Position numbers and translations under genes: made by a program. Shown here piece by piece: positions 12,335 through 23,240 of a DNA stretch of 64,000 nucleotides. Origin of the DNA: Biomphalaria glabrata. Its lineage: Eukaryota; Mollusca; Gastropoda; Planorbidae. The DNA lies in NCBI RefSeq assembly GCF_947242115.1, contig NC_074723.1, positions 15,053,001 through 15,117,000 on the forward strand, read 5' to 3'. The notes under the pieces were generated by a model that saw only the letters and a list, made by a program, of their open reading frames with translations, did no database searches and was not told the DNA's origin. Every line of letters begins with the position of its first letter. The stretch's first letter is position 1.

Positions 12335-12503
12335 TAAAGCACCAAGATGCATGTGTGTAGTCGCTGAGTGAACTCTTTATGTTGTGTCTATTGTATTTAT
12401 GTGTATTTTTCTGTTGTGTTGTCTTTATATAAGAAAAGAGTCCTTGTAATCACAACAAATTTCCGTAAGGATCAATAAAGCAGTCTTAGTCTTAGTCTTA
12501 GTT
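12335..12503 (+). mobile_element. Non-LTR 3' tail with (TCTTAG)n end
   Basis: This insert is absent from the otherwise matching intron of copy C. It ends GGATCAATAAAGCAG followed by three TCTTAG repeats, the typical 3' tail of CR1/RTE-like LINEs or SINEs that use their machinery. It has no coding remnant that I can see. Confidence 0.55.
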
Positions 12504-13048
12504 TAACCTGTGAACAGGCTTCCTATGGATACAGTGTTCACATAATAGATTTTGTGTCAGGAGAAAAACAAAAGGAGACGAGGAAGGTCAATTTGTGAAT
12601 GGTTTGTCCAAAATAAAGAATGGACTCCAGACAGACAGAAATGGGAAAAGTAGTTATGTTTATTCCTGATGATTGAATGAAAGTATTACCTATAGTTAAG
12701 GATGTCACTTTTTCATGTCTTGAATTCAACATAAGGTTAAAACACAACAATCAAAATAGTTCATTGAATCTTCATTATGTTTTTGTAAGTTACTTTCAAA
12801 AGTTGTTTTATCATTTTATTGCGCTTTGATGCTTTTTTTATGAGGCTATTCAAAATCATGCAGAATGCGACAGCTTACATTTTGAAAAGAATTTTAACAT
12901 ATCCTAAACGACAATCACATCATTTTGAATTTGTCCCTGTAATGTGCGTGTTTAGGAGGACAGAACTTTAAATGTACCCAGAAAAAAAAATATTAATATG
13001 TAAGATTAATAAAAAAATATAAACATTTTTTTAATTTTCAGAGGGACA

Positions 13049-14521
13049 ATGTTTGAGACAGTTCTTCCATATTTTGAGACTTCTGCCATTCTCGCTGCAG
13101 TTCTGTTACTTTTGGTGACTTTCTACATCAGGTCACATCAACCTAAAACGTTACCACCATCACCTGGTGCAGCTCTTCCTCTTATTGGACACTTGCATCT
13201 GCTGGGGAAAAATCCTCGGAGAAGGTTCAAGCAATGGGCACAAGAATATGGAGATGTCTTTACACTTCAAATGCGTCCACAGAGAACTATTTTTGTGAAC
13301 ACACTTGAAGCTATGAAAGAAGCTTTTATCAAGAAAGCCGACTTTTTCTCAGACCGAGCTCAGAACATAGTTATAGCTCGTCATGTTCCAAACTTTTTCC
13401 ATGGCATCATTTCCAGTTCTGGGTCCAACTGGAAAGCCCAGAGAACCACGTCCCTAGCCATTCTTAGAAACTTTGGTATGGGCAAAAATATGTTGGCTGA
13501 AAAAATCTTAGAAGAAGTTTCTTTCTACACCAAAGAGCTGGCCAAGACAAAAGGAAAACCATGTGATATTCATTATCTAACTAATATGAGTGTCTCTAAT
13601 GTGATAAGCTCCATCATATTTGGGAAACGCTTTGAGTTCAATAATCCAAAATTTATAAAGCAAATGGAAATATTTAATGACATAGTGAAGTTAGGCACTG
13701 GAGTTTTAGTCTTGAACTTTTTCCCTAGTTTATATTATCTACCTTTTGATTTGTTAAAGGCAAAAAGCTGATACGAGTATATTGTGCTTTGCGCGATTTT
13801 ACAGGTAAGATGATTAGTGAAATACAAAATCGTCATGATTCTGGAAATCTAGACAACTACATAGTCGCTTATATTGAGGAAATGGAGAAAGAGAAACAAT
13901 TAGAACAAAACATTTTCTAGACGAATTAAATTTGTCTCGCAACATTGAGAACTTGTTCACAGCTGGCTCAGAAACTACAAGCACAACAATAATGTGGTGC
14001 CTGTTGTACATGTTGCACTATCCAGAAGTTCAACAGAAAATTTATAAAGAAATAGTTGAACAGATTGGAACAGAACGTCCACCGAACATAACAGACAAAA
14101 GCAACTTGAAATACTTGACAGCTGTGATCATGGAAGTTCAAAGAAAGGCCAGCATTGTGCCCTTAAGTCTTCCCCATCTTTGTAACAAAGACACAACACT
14201 TGCTGGTTACAACATTCCAAAAGGCACAATCGTAATGCCCAATCTGGACGCCATTCATTCAAGTAAAGATATCTGGGGTGATCCTGAAAATTTTCGTCTT
14301 GAAAGATTTCTGGATGCTAAAGGAAACATAATCAAGAGGGAAGAACTCATGCCTTTCTCTATTGGCAGACGTATTTGTTGTTCTTATATCTGTCCACTTT
14401 ATTTCAGAAGTTTGAATTTCTTCCAGCATCTCCGGATGACGTTCCACCACTACAAGATACTTGGGGCTTAGTTGCCGCCCCTGAGCCTTTTGAAATAAGA
14501 TGTGTAGAAAGAGAAAATTAA
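13049..14521 (+). pseudogene. Cytochrome P450 copy A (CYP2 clan), pseudogene
   Basis: The exon is highly similar to copies B-D and opens with the same MFETVLPYFETSAILAAVLL membrane anchor, proline-rich hinge and WKAQR C-helix motif. It cannot make a full enzyme. A 1-base loss near 13,757 (the LFKGKK motif) shifts the frame, a second indel lies near 13,910, and a 28-bp deletion at about 14,378 removes the residues right after the haem cysteine (LGESLAKME) and shifts the frame again. Also LERF replaces PERF. The I-helix AGSETTST and EVQR segments survive in the second reading frame. The promoter, exon 1 and splice sites look normal, so it may still be transcribed. SRS1 of A is identical in sequence to copy C. 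Confidence 0.92.
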
Positions 14522-15042
14522 ACTACAAATGTTATTAAAACTTTCAAACCTACAATAGATAAGAAAAGTATTTCCTCCATGCTTAGTTTATGTACACTGG
14601 GAAACGTTCCCTCTATTTGAAAATGTGCACTATACGTAAAATGCGTTTTGACTTTTCTTTACACTCTGATAAACATATGTATACTTCCCATTCCACGAAC
14701 TCATCCTAATGGACAAATATTACAATAAAAATGAAACAATGGTAAATAAAAGTTTTGTTGTTCTAGTCTTTTGTTAATCTCAAAGGTATTTTCATTCCAC
14801 GGTTGTCAATGACAGCAGAAAAGTGTCTTTCAACAATTTTTTTTCAGAATAAAATGAAGACGTGTATATTATCCAAAATGATATGGATACAAATTTACGA
14901 ATTTCAAGAATTGTTAAATAAAAAAGGGCCATAAATGTAAATAGTTTCACTTCAACACTATCAATTAGATTGATTCGTAATATCTTTGTACTTTTTTTTT
15001 AAAAACATCTTTATTTTTCCTTAAATGTAACGTATTCCATTC
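14522..15042. other. 3' flank of copy A
   Basis: The first 120 bases match the 3' untranslated region of copy B. AATAAA-type poly(A) signals occur at about 14,725 and 14,745. From about 14,890 the sequence matches the first 150 bases of the window, showing that the window begins in the 3' flank of another P450 copy. Confidence 0.6.
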
Positions 15043-15285
15043 ACACCTAGAGATCTATAGGGCAGATGCTGTAAAGCTTATCTGTTTCTATGGCTGAAGG
15101 TTAACGACGGTGTCATGTGGCCAGCACAACGACCAACCCAACTAATGTCAGGTACCCATTACAGTTGATTTGACCAGGGAGGGGTCATGAAAAATCACGA
15201 AATTCCCAGTGTTCACCGATAATCGAACCCGGGACCCCCCGGTTCTGAAGCCAAGCGTTTTATCACTTAGCCATCAAGCCCCATT
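15043..15285 (-). mobile_element. tRNA-derived SINE downstream of copy A
   Basis: Same family as 4315-4587, with GGTTCGATTATC as box B and TGGCTAAGTGATAAAACGC as the box A region on the minus strand. Its flanks match those of the SINE at 155-398, so the two are duplicates of one insertion rather than separate events. Confidence 0.8.
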
Positions 15286-15333
15286 TGTATTTCAACTACT
15301 ATGTTTTTTCTATAATATAAAGCTGAGACTAAG

Positions 15334-15525
15334 TTGTATGTATTTATGTATGTATGGTATGTATGTATGTATGCATGTATGTATGTTCTACGTTCTACGA
15401 CTGAAGGAGACCAACTATGTATGTATGTATGTCATGGGCTTAGCCGTGTGTGTGTGTGTGTGTGGGGGGGGGGGGGTTGGGGGATTTGTTTTTCATCCCC
15501 CGCCACATATATATATATATATATT
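15334..15525. repeat. Microsatellites (ATGT)n, (GT)n, G-run, (TA)n
   Basis: A GTAT/ATGC-type tetranucleotide run (15334-15432) is followed by (GT)n, a G tract and (TA)9 at 15507-15524. Overlapping short reading frames across it are repeat artefacts. Confidence 0.85.
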
Positions 15526-15704
15526 TCCGGTCCTACAGATTGCGGGGCCCTATGCAGAATGGATTTCGCGGGGCCCAGGCTGGGTAGGAATAAGGATAAT
15601 AAGTGAAAGTTAAGATTTTGTATTAGAAAATAAATTCGTCTTTGCATTTTATTCATCTTTACTAAGTACGAAATCACGGTCAAATTAACTTTACGAGCCA
15701 TCTA

Positions 15705-15845
15705 CAGTAGATGGTAGTTCTCCAACGAAAGACATAAGGGCGGCAAGCTGCCTCCACAAAAATCTGTCACTGGCATTGTCTGAAGCCTCTTCCCACCTGG
15801 TGTCCACTGCTCTGAGGACCTCCATGAAAGTGTGGCGCCAAGTTG
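15705..15845. repeat. Dispersed repeat fragment shared with 38,690-38,790
   Basis: Shared words such as GGCAAGCT, CTCTTCCCACCTGGTGTCC (against CTCTTTCCAGCTGGTGCC) and a following GCTCTGAGGACC/GCTTTTAGGTC show two diverged copies of one repeat. I cannot place it in a family. Confidence 0.4.
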
Positions 15846-15879
15846 TACTAGGATATCCCTGTTAGCTGGAGTTTTTTTT

Positions 15880-16590
15880 TTTTATAAATTCAAAACCTCT
15901 AAATTTAGTGACTGTAGTTTGCTTTAGAATAATATTGAAGAGAGGGGTTTTCATCCTCAAAACTATCTGTTGTGGGCTTTTAAACCTAAAACTATCTGGA
16001 GGGGTTTTAAACTTAAAGCCCTCTGGATGATGGTGGTTTAAACACAAAACCCCCCTTGGCTACGCTCATAGAATTATGAATGTATAATTTTCTTTTTTTA
16101 TATTCAAGAGGTGGTTTTTTGCTTCAAAAACCACTGGAGGGGGGTTTTAAACTGAAAACCATCTGGAGGGGTTTTAAATTTAAAGCCCTCTGGAGGACAA
16201 CGCTCATAGAATTTTGAGTGTGTAATTTGTTTGTTTTTCCTTATACAGAAGAGGCGGTTTTTACCTTCAAACCCCGCTGGATATTTTTTTTTAAAAAAGC
16301 TCCTCTTGGCTATGCTCATAGAAGCTGGTGACGGATATATGCTTTAGTCTTATTTGAAGATAAGGTTTTATCGTAAAAAAAAATTCGGAGGAGGCTTATG
16401 CTATGCGCTTGGAATTTGGGATTGCCATTTGCATAATTATTTGTTTTGTTTTATAGAAGAGGGGGTTTTTAAACGCAAACCCACTGGAAGAGGACTTTTA
16501 ACTCAAAACACTCCTTGTCTACGCTGGGATTTCATTTGGGGGTGCGAGTTAAACCCCCTAAATTCCCCCCTGGCTATGCCCATGAATTAT
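15880..16590. repeat. Degenerate tandem repeat with AGGGGTTTTAAACT motifs
   Basis: The motif GGAGGGGTTTTAAACTTAAA and the phrase GGCTACGCTCATAGAATT recur several times (about 16,060, 16,200, 16,310, 16,515), making imperfect units of roughly 110-200 bp. No coding sequence is evident. It resembles the internal repeat of a non-autonomous transposon, but I cannot name one. Confidence 0.5.
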
Positions 16591-16639
16591 GTACGTATGT
16601 ATGTATGTATGCATGTATGTGTTTAGTTGTAACCCTGTC

Positions 16640-17640
16640 TTGCACCAGTGCTTGTGGTGCATACGAGCGCACTATTGAACCAGAACAGGAAGACGCTAGG
16701 ATAGAGGAAACAGTGTACCAAGTGATTGTGGAGAGTCTGAATTGTTGGAAGCTAAGGAGCCGTTTTTGTGCTGCCTGAAGACTGAAGTGGGGACCTGGAG
16801 CGAAGCGGGGAAGGCTGTCGTTGGTCCGTATTCAGGTTGCTGGTAAAGGCACTGGTATAATTAGTAACACGACTCTTTGAATGCAGAAGGCTGTTATGTG
16901 TTTGTCCTTGTGAATGAACACATTTATTTACTTCAGAACTTCGTTGAGTTGCCTGCCTTAGATTTACAACAGTATGTATGTTCCGTATAGAAATCAAAAC
17001 CGTTTGACGAATCTGACACTTAATTAGCAAGCTCAAGAAGAATTGCAAAGACTAAGTGTAGGTCATATGTGGGAGTTTGTGAAATTACTACCCAAATTCA
17101 ATCCACTCCTGAGAGAAAATGTGCTCCGAACCAAGCTTAGTTCCAGACCAAATACGTACATGTCTCCAAAAATACAAAACAAACTTCTTTTAATATTAGG
17201 TGTTCATGTTCTCACCTAGCTTGGGTAATTGGTCCCTATATTAACTGAAACGAAGGACGCCTATGATTACCTTCAAAAACGAGGATTATCAATTTGAGAC
17301 TACGCTATTAAACGGACAAGATTTAAAAACAGTCTTCACTACTTGTCGGGAGAACATCGCTGAATTACCTTTGCAGAATGAGTATGATCAGATCTGGTGA
17401 TAAACAGAACCTCAAAGACGTATTGGCCACAAGAAAAGGATGCCAGCAAAAAAAGATGAAGATTCTGTATTAAAACACCAGAAAGAGATACGGATGAAAA
17501 TTTATTCTTTCTTGGACGAGTCAGTTCATGAAATAATCTGTCGCAGTTTCTTTAGAAGCTTTTGAACTTTTGAAATAAGAACACTGGGCATCCTATAACC
17601 TTGCAACGTCACTGTTAAAATATATTCTATAAGTATTTAC
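16640..17640. other. Gene-free interval
   Basis: Short frames only (under 100 codons) with no recognisable domain. Nothing further is supported. Confidence 0.4.
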
Positions 17641-17647
17641 ATTAAGC

Positions 17648-17835
17648 AGGGTCGGCCTTAGGCATAGGCAAACTTGGCATGCCGCCTTTGGCCTCCGATT
17701 GATGGGGGTTCTCGCTAATGCAATACATGTTAGAGCCAATGCAAAGAATTTTAGAGCTAATGCAAAGAATATTGGAGCTAATGCAAAGAATGTTAGACTT
17801 AATGTAAAAAAGGTTGAAATTAATGCAAAAAAAAC
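17648..17835. repeat. hAT-like repeat end with internal 24-bp tandem repeats
   Basis: It begins CAGGGTCGGCCTTAGGCA, the same terminus as the MITEs at 6463 and 26919. After about 60 bp it runs into five or six units of a 24-bp repeat containing GAGCTAATGCAAAGAAT (about 17,714-17,830). No matching right end was found. Confidence 0.6.
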
Positions 17836-20100
17836 AAACACTTTCTCCTTTCGACAATACACAAACAGACGCACACACATAAACTCAAATAAACATTATA
17901 CATATCCCATAAGCAGTACGGTAGTGTATCAAAACAATACATTTATAAATTTATTTGACGTTGACTTATTCGAGTAGGTATTAACAATTTACGTAACGTC
18001 TCAACATATAAAGGCTTAAAAGCCTCATGACACAAGAACACTTGCAAGGTTTCATGTTGAAGGATACTGATAAAGATGTTCACAAGAAATTGTTTTTTGG
18101 ACACAAGCATGAGGGAATGGTCAGCGAGTTACATGTAGCTTGTTGATGAGGAGATCTTTCTTATCTTGTATGTGGATACACACTCACACATCTGTCGCAA
18201 GAACGTTTCACGTTACGTCCTTTTCAATCAGAGGCATAGTGGGCAAAATGTGCGCCCGGGCAAGGTACTTTATTGGCGCCCACCTACCCCATTTACCATG
18301 AAGTTGTGGGCCGAATCGTATGGTAAGGCCAGGGCCGATTTTGACACCCAGTCCACATATGATTATTTGCATATAGATTAATGAACCCCAATGAAGTGGG
18401 TCGATAAAACACCGCCAATGTTGCACTGTTAAGACTTGTATAGTAGTAGCTCCGGAACTTTCACTTTAGTATTTTTTTTAAAGTCCTAGCCCAAACCATC
18501 TTGAGGATGCAGGAAATAGCTGCGGGCAGTATTCGAACCCAGAATAATAGTTGCGACAGTGCGAAGTGTATTTTAAAGTGTGCACCACACTAGCAAGTTC
18601 ACATACACAAAGGAGCGGAATGGTTATACGAGCATTCGAGCAAATGCCCTGTGGGGGCGGTACCCTAATTGGCCACTTTGAATGACAGCAAGTCCTGTTA
18701 ACGTGATTTGTTTTAATGGGAGACCTTATGCCGTGAATGTGGATATGTTAATGTATACAGTAGAACTGAGCAGACGGAACTATTGGATGTGCCATTTTAA
18801 AGTTGTATGTATGACTATTTGAGTAATAACAAAATGTTTTAAAAGTATGTAATGAGGAATTTAATTGAAGATATTTAAGGTTACGATTGTAAGGTAGATG
18901 CGTGTGTGTACAAACTAAGATATCATATAGCCTCTAAGTCAACCTACATATAGAGATAGAACCTTATAGGTAATACAAAAATCACGTTTCCATTCAAAAT
19001 GTATATATATTGTGAGACAATTACCAATAGATGTACATCATATGACACGTAACTTGTGGGCCGGTTCGTATGGTCATGTCAGGGCCGATTTCTAGACCCA
19101 GTCCGACTCTGCAATACACATCTATATTGTTAAGTGATAAATGCATGTACTAAAAGACATTACCACGAGATGGAAAAATTCAACTAAGTTTACATATTTA
19201 CCACTCATTTAACGGCCTTTGAGAATTTAAAAGCCATAACAAATGTTGTGCATAACTTACCCTCCACCCCACCCCCTGTTGTTGTTGTTTTTTTACTCCC
19301 AATCGTCACGCGTGTCAAATTTCTAACCCAACGAATGAAACAGAAATTCAGATCATGCAGCTTCGTGCGACTTTCTTCAACTGGACTCATACGAAATGCA
19401 CTAAAAGGTGCACACACAGAATGACCCATAAACCTTTAAATGCTTATCAACGTTGTCTACATTCTGTACACCGGATACACCAAATAGATATGAATAGTCA
19501 TTCGCCATTGTAGTGTTCAGACGAGGCAAATTATTTAGTACATCTAAGTAAGGACATTGTGAAACGTGTCCCTCCCCCCTTTTTTTTCAGTTAATCTGAT
19601 TTAAAGAAATCTTATTTAAAAAAAAACACATAAACAGCAGATCGATAAACCTGTCCTTCGGTTATAATTAGACCAATGAAACCAAAGAAAACCGTTAAGA
19701 TAAGTGAGCAGAGTCTTGTCTATAAGTAAACTTTGTTTTGACTACTTTGTACATCGCCTTAACTCTACATGGAATGAAGACCTTAAAAGATGAGTGTTAC
19801 TTAATTTTCCCCATTTCTTGTTATCAAAACAATCAGCGCAGTTCTGTGACTGTCAGTCATGGACTTGGCAAAATATGCACTTTATTTAGTAGATGCTTAA
19901 AAACTATCTGATACATCATCTTGAAATCAAACTGCCCCAAAAATAAGACTCCCACGCCTTCGGCTTTCAACCACAGACCAATGCATGTGAAACAAACAAC
20001 ATATTAAAAATACATTTGAAAAAATAACAAAGCTTATCTAAGGGGAAGAATTTTACATTTACAGCGTAATATTTCAATAATGTAAGATCTATTTCCCCTT
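17836..20100. other. Gene-free interval with repeat debris
   Basis: Two diverged copies of a short repeat share GGGCCGATTT and GACCCAGTCC-like words (18,300-18,355 and 19,050-19,110). A tRNA-like fragment with AGTATTCGAACCC at about 18,490-18,600 resembles 49,400-49,500 and may be a degraded SINE. Nothing else is supported. Confidence 0.4.
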
Positions 20101-20255
20101 TTCAAACAAAATATTTTTTTTTAAATATTTTTTTTTTATTTATTCATGTTTGTGAGTAGCAATATATATATTTGTGCGAAGTTCCAACTTGATACGAGAA
20201 TGAAAAGTGGGAGAAATAATGTGTACAAGAATTGAACCAGACAGATGGGCCGAGT
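20100..20255 (+). repeat. Dispersed AT-rich repeat R2
   Basis: R2 is the commonest dispersed repeat here. Its core reads TTCAACTTGATCCGAGAATG, then GGGAGAAATAATGTGTAC, then a (CAGA)n tract. This copy has TTCCAACTTGATACGAGAAT and ACCAGACAGA. Other copies are near 21,330-21,480 (minus), 23,040-23,110, 35,960-36,160 (minus), 37,860-38,075, 49,770-49,960, 54,290-54,530 and 55,050-55,400. It has no coding capacity, and the class is unknown. Confidence 0.7.
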
Positions 20256-20617
20256 ACGTTTTGTAAAAAATGTGTATTTGTCACATTTAGCCGCATACAT
20301 ATGAAATAGAAGGCTACTTAAGCCATTATCTACTTGATTCCAAATTATTTAGTCATTGACAGATAGGGTGTAGACCTACATAAAATCTCTTTGTATACAT
20401 AAATATACATAAATAAAAGAATGCAGATTCGAGAAAACCAATACTTATATCGTAGACATAGAGATATATAAACCAAAAAAAAATTAAAGTTTCGATAACG
20501 GAAATACACAAATACATATGAACTCTTATTAATTTTTTTTTCATTTTCTTAGTGTCTTTTATTCTGTTAGTCGGTACCATTTTTGGCTATGGTCCCAAAA
20601 ATTAAACTCGTATTCCT

Positions 20618-20801
20618 TGACCTAAATAACAATGAGGACGAAGAACTGTAACTTCAAAATATATGTTGTGTACACTGCATTACCCCCTCCTGCCTCTGCC
20701 TCAGACGAGCTCTTGTGGGATATTATAAGACAGCGAGGCCACACATAAGCTGTACAAGTAAGAGACCAGAACAGTTATTATGTAACTGGCCTACATCAAT
20801 G
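20618..20801 (+). promoter_or_regulatory. Promoter and untranslated exon 1 of P450 copy B
   Basis: TATTATAAGA at 20721-20730 is the TATA-like box, 80 bp before an exon that ends ACATCAATG at 20801, followed by the donor GTAAGT. A TGACCT half-site sits at 20618-20623. The intron runs 20802-23233 and ends with a CAG acceptor. The exon 1 terminus is the same as in copies A, C and D although the surrounding sequence has diverged, which supports it as functional. Confidence 0.68.
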
Positions 20802-21329
20802 GTAAGTTCAGACATTAAAGCATTGTTGTTATAAGCTGCATTGAATGTAGAGATCTATAGCTAATTAATGCTCTCAAAGTGCAGTCCGTCAGTATCTAGA
20901 CGAGGTCAATCATTAATTGCTTTTAAGTGAGGTCATTGCGAAGCTGATTGTTACTTATTAACATAACGCCGAAATTAAAAAAAAAATAGCGCTGAGATTA
21001 ACGATTGCCAATGGTGGTGTATCCTATGTGATATTGCGAATGTATATGTATATCAGTGATTGAGGTGTAATTTTGACTGTGTAGATTAATTTTTCATCTA
21101 TGTATTTTTAGTGATTTTGTTTGGAATATAACAAATTAAATATTGTTTTTAGTAACGGAAAATGATTTTTAAAATCTTCGTTTATTCTACTGTTATTTTA
21201 AAAAATAAATCCAAGTTTAATTGAAAATGCCAAGCCCTGATCTTCATGTAAATTTCCATGATGAATTAGATGTATATCATCATTCCTAGAGTAACGGGCC
21301 TCTATTTGTATTTTTTAAAAATATCAGCT

Positions 21330-21560
21330 CTTTCTGTCTGTATGGTAAAAAGTTTGTACACGTTATTTCTCCCACACCCAATCTCGGATTATGCTGAAAT
21401 TGTGCAGTTATTTCTTTTACTTGAAAACATAAGAATAAAAAATAACAAATTGGTATCAATTATTGTTATTAATTAATTAACAAATAAACTACTCTATTAT
21501 TAATTATTTTGTTTGGTATCTTGAACAAGGGAAAGAAATTGTGCTTGACAGATGTGGTGG
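21330..21560 (-). repeat. Dispersed AT-rich repeat R2, minus orientation, in intron of copy B
   Basis: It contains GTACACGTTATTTCTCCCAC and CTCGGATTATGCTGAAATTG, the reverse complement of the R2 core, followed by the usual AT-rich segment with TTAATTAATTA. It lies in the first intron of copy B. Confidence 0.65.
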
Positions 21561-22429
21561 TATAAGTTGAATTAGTTTCCTTGAGGAATATTGAGACCTG
21601 AGTGAACATTTTGTATGCATTTAAAAAACGATCATGTAAACATTCACCAAGATACCCACTTATTCCCTTCCCCTTTCACAACTGGTCCAGACAAGTGATA
21701 GGATGATAGCAATATCAATTATTACATACTGAAAGTAAAGAACTCGTGTTTAATATTAACATTTAATGACAATTCCTTTCTACTCATACTAGCCAAACGA
21801 GAGTCGAGTCAACCCACCAACTCATTCACTGTGGTAGCGAGGAAGGAATATAGTGACAGAAAAATTTTGTTCATACTTTTACAACAAGATACTTCATCTC
21901 ATTTAGGCCTTCAATCAATCAACGTGTAAACAGTAATGGCAAATAAATACACTAGTCACAAATCTTCTACTCCTTCTAAAAACAAAGTCTATTGTTTTAA
22001 TGACTCTCAATAATGCAGAGCAGGGTTATGTTGAAGACTTATTTTTTTTTGTGGAGGAGACAAAAAAACAACAACCGCCCCCCCCCCCGGCCCAAAAAAA
22101 AAAAAACAGTCTGACTATCCCTAATAAGCCTCAATTCAGCTAGAGGGCAGTCCTCTCATCAGTGTAGGGTTTACCTATAGGCAACATAAGCTATAACTTA
22201 AGTGAAGGCCCCGCAAATATTGTTTTGAATAAAATACAAAGGAATAAACTGCCTTATTTTGATTACAAGGCGCCCCATATCTCTAATGCTTATGAACCTT
22301 ATCAAGTCTAAGACCGGTCCCGCCTCTCATGGATGCAATTGGTATTTTCCAACTGGTCCGGACAAGTGATAGGATCAGAGTGCATTGAGATAGCTAAATG
22401 CTAAACAAAAAACAATTGCTAAAAATATT

Positions 22430-22740
22430 TCTAATCGCACAGACTTATTATGTTAAAGTTTATACGGAATATAAATACATGACTGATCCAAAATAATTGA
22501 TAACATTACACTTAATATAAGCTTTTTTCTTAAAAGTATTTTCTAAAAATGTTTTTCTTGCTATTCTTCTGTTCCGAAGTGTCTTTAAATTATTTGATTT
22601 TAATAATAGTGTTAAACTCATCAAATGTGAATATTCATCCGTTGTAAATCTCACAGTCCTCTTTTGCATCTGTTCTAGTTTTTTATGTTTTCTTAAGTTG
22701 AGGGTCCCAATAAGAGGACGCATAATCTAATATTGGCCAA
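22430..22740 (-). mobile_element. LINE ORF2 C-terminal fragment
   Basis: The minus-strand translation includes KLEQMQKRTVRFTTDEYSHL and LRNRRIARKTFL, matching the region after the reverse transcriptase of Jockey/CR1-type LINEs (QxRAxRFxxxDY ... LxxRR). A related fragment is at 36,985-37,285. It is 5'-truncated and non-functional, within the intron of copy B. Confidence 0.7.
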
Positions 22741-23233
22741 ACCAAGTTTGAATTGCATGTTAGCTTTATCTTCTTGTTGGATTTGTATGAATTTCTTTTA
22801 ATAAACCCTAATGTTTTGTTTGATTTTTAAAAAAACAGATTTCGACAATATTGGAATTCCATGATAGCTTTTTTATTTATTAAAACAACTAGAGACTTTG
22901 AGTTAAAATTACAATAAATAAAACAAACAATAGAATTAATAATACTTTTTAAAAACAAAAGCTTATCTATGGGGAAATCACTGCCAAATATCAATATTTG
23001 AACCTGACAAAATCAATTAATAAGTACTAAAGGATTAATTAACTTGTTTGTGTGTTACTATCGAGTATGCATAATTCTGCAAAATTTCAACTTGATCCGA
23101 GAATGGGAAGTGAGAGAAATAGCATATTAAAACGTTATAAGGGGTCTAAATCCATATATATATATCCACATCTCTCAATAAGTAGCTTTTATCCCCCTTA
23201 TTTAGATAAATAAAAACCTTTATTTATTTTCAG

Positions 23234-23240
23234 ATTGACA
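23234..23240 (+). other. Exon 2 leader of copy B (7 nt before the ATG)
   Basis: The acceptor CAG ends at 23233 and leaves exactly seven bases, ATTGACA, before the P450 ATG. The same seven-base spacing holds in A, C, D and E. Spliced to exon 1 it gives the upstream ORF ATGATTGACAATGTTTGA, whose stop overlaps P450 codons 2-3. The P450 ATG has A at -3, a good context, while the upstream ATG has T at -3. Confidence 0.65.

Noticed and set aside
12538-12750. Paired minus-strand frames of about 70 codons here and at 31435-31644
   Set aside because: They are the same intron segment in copies A and C; similarity comes from block duplication, with no sign of coding constraint or a domain.
13800-13812. 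A coding-region intron in copy A starting ACAG|GTAAGATG
   Set aside because: The GTAAG arises from substitutions relative to ACAGATGAGATG in the paralogues; no acceptor would restore a P450 frame and the paralogues have no intron.
15334-15606. Overlapping frames of 90-134 codons
   Set aside because: Translations of tetranucleotide, GT and TA microsatellites plus a SINE end.
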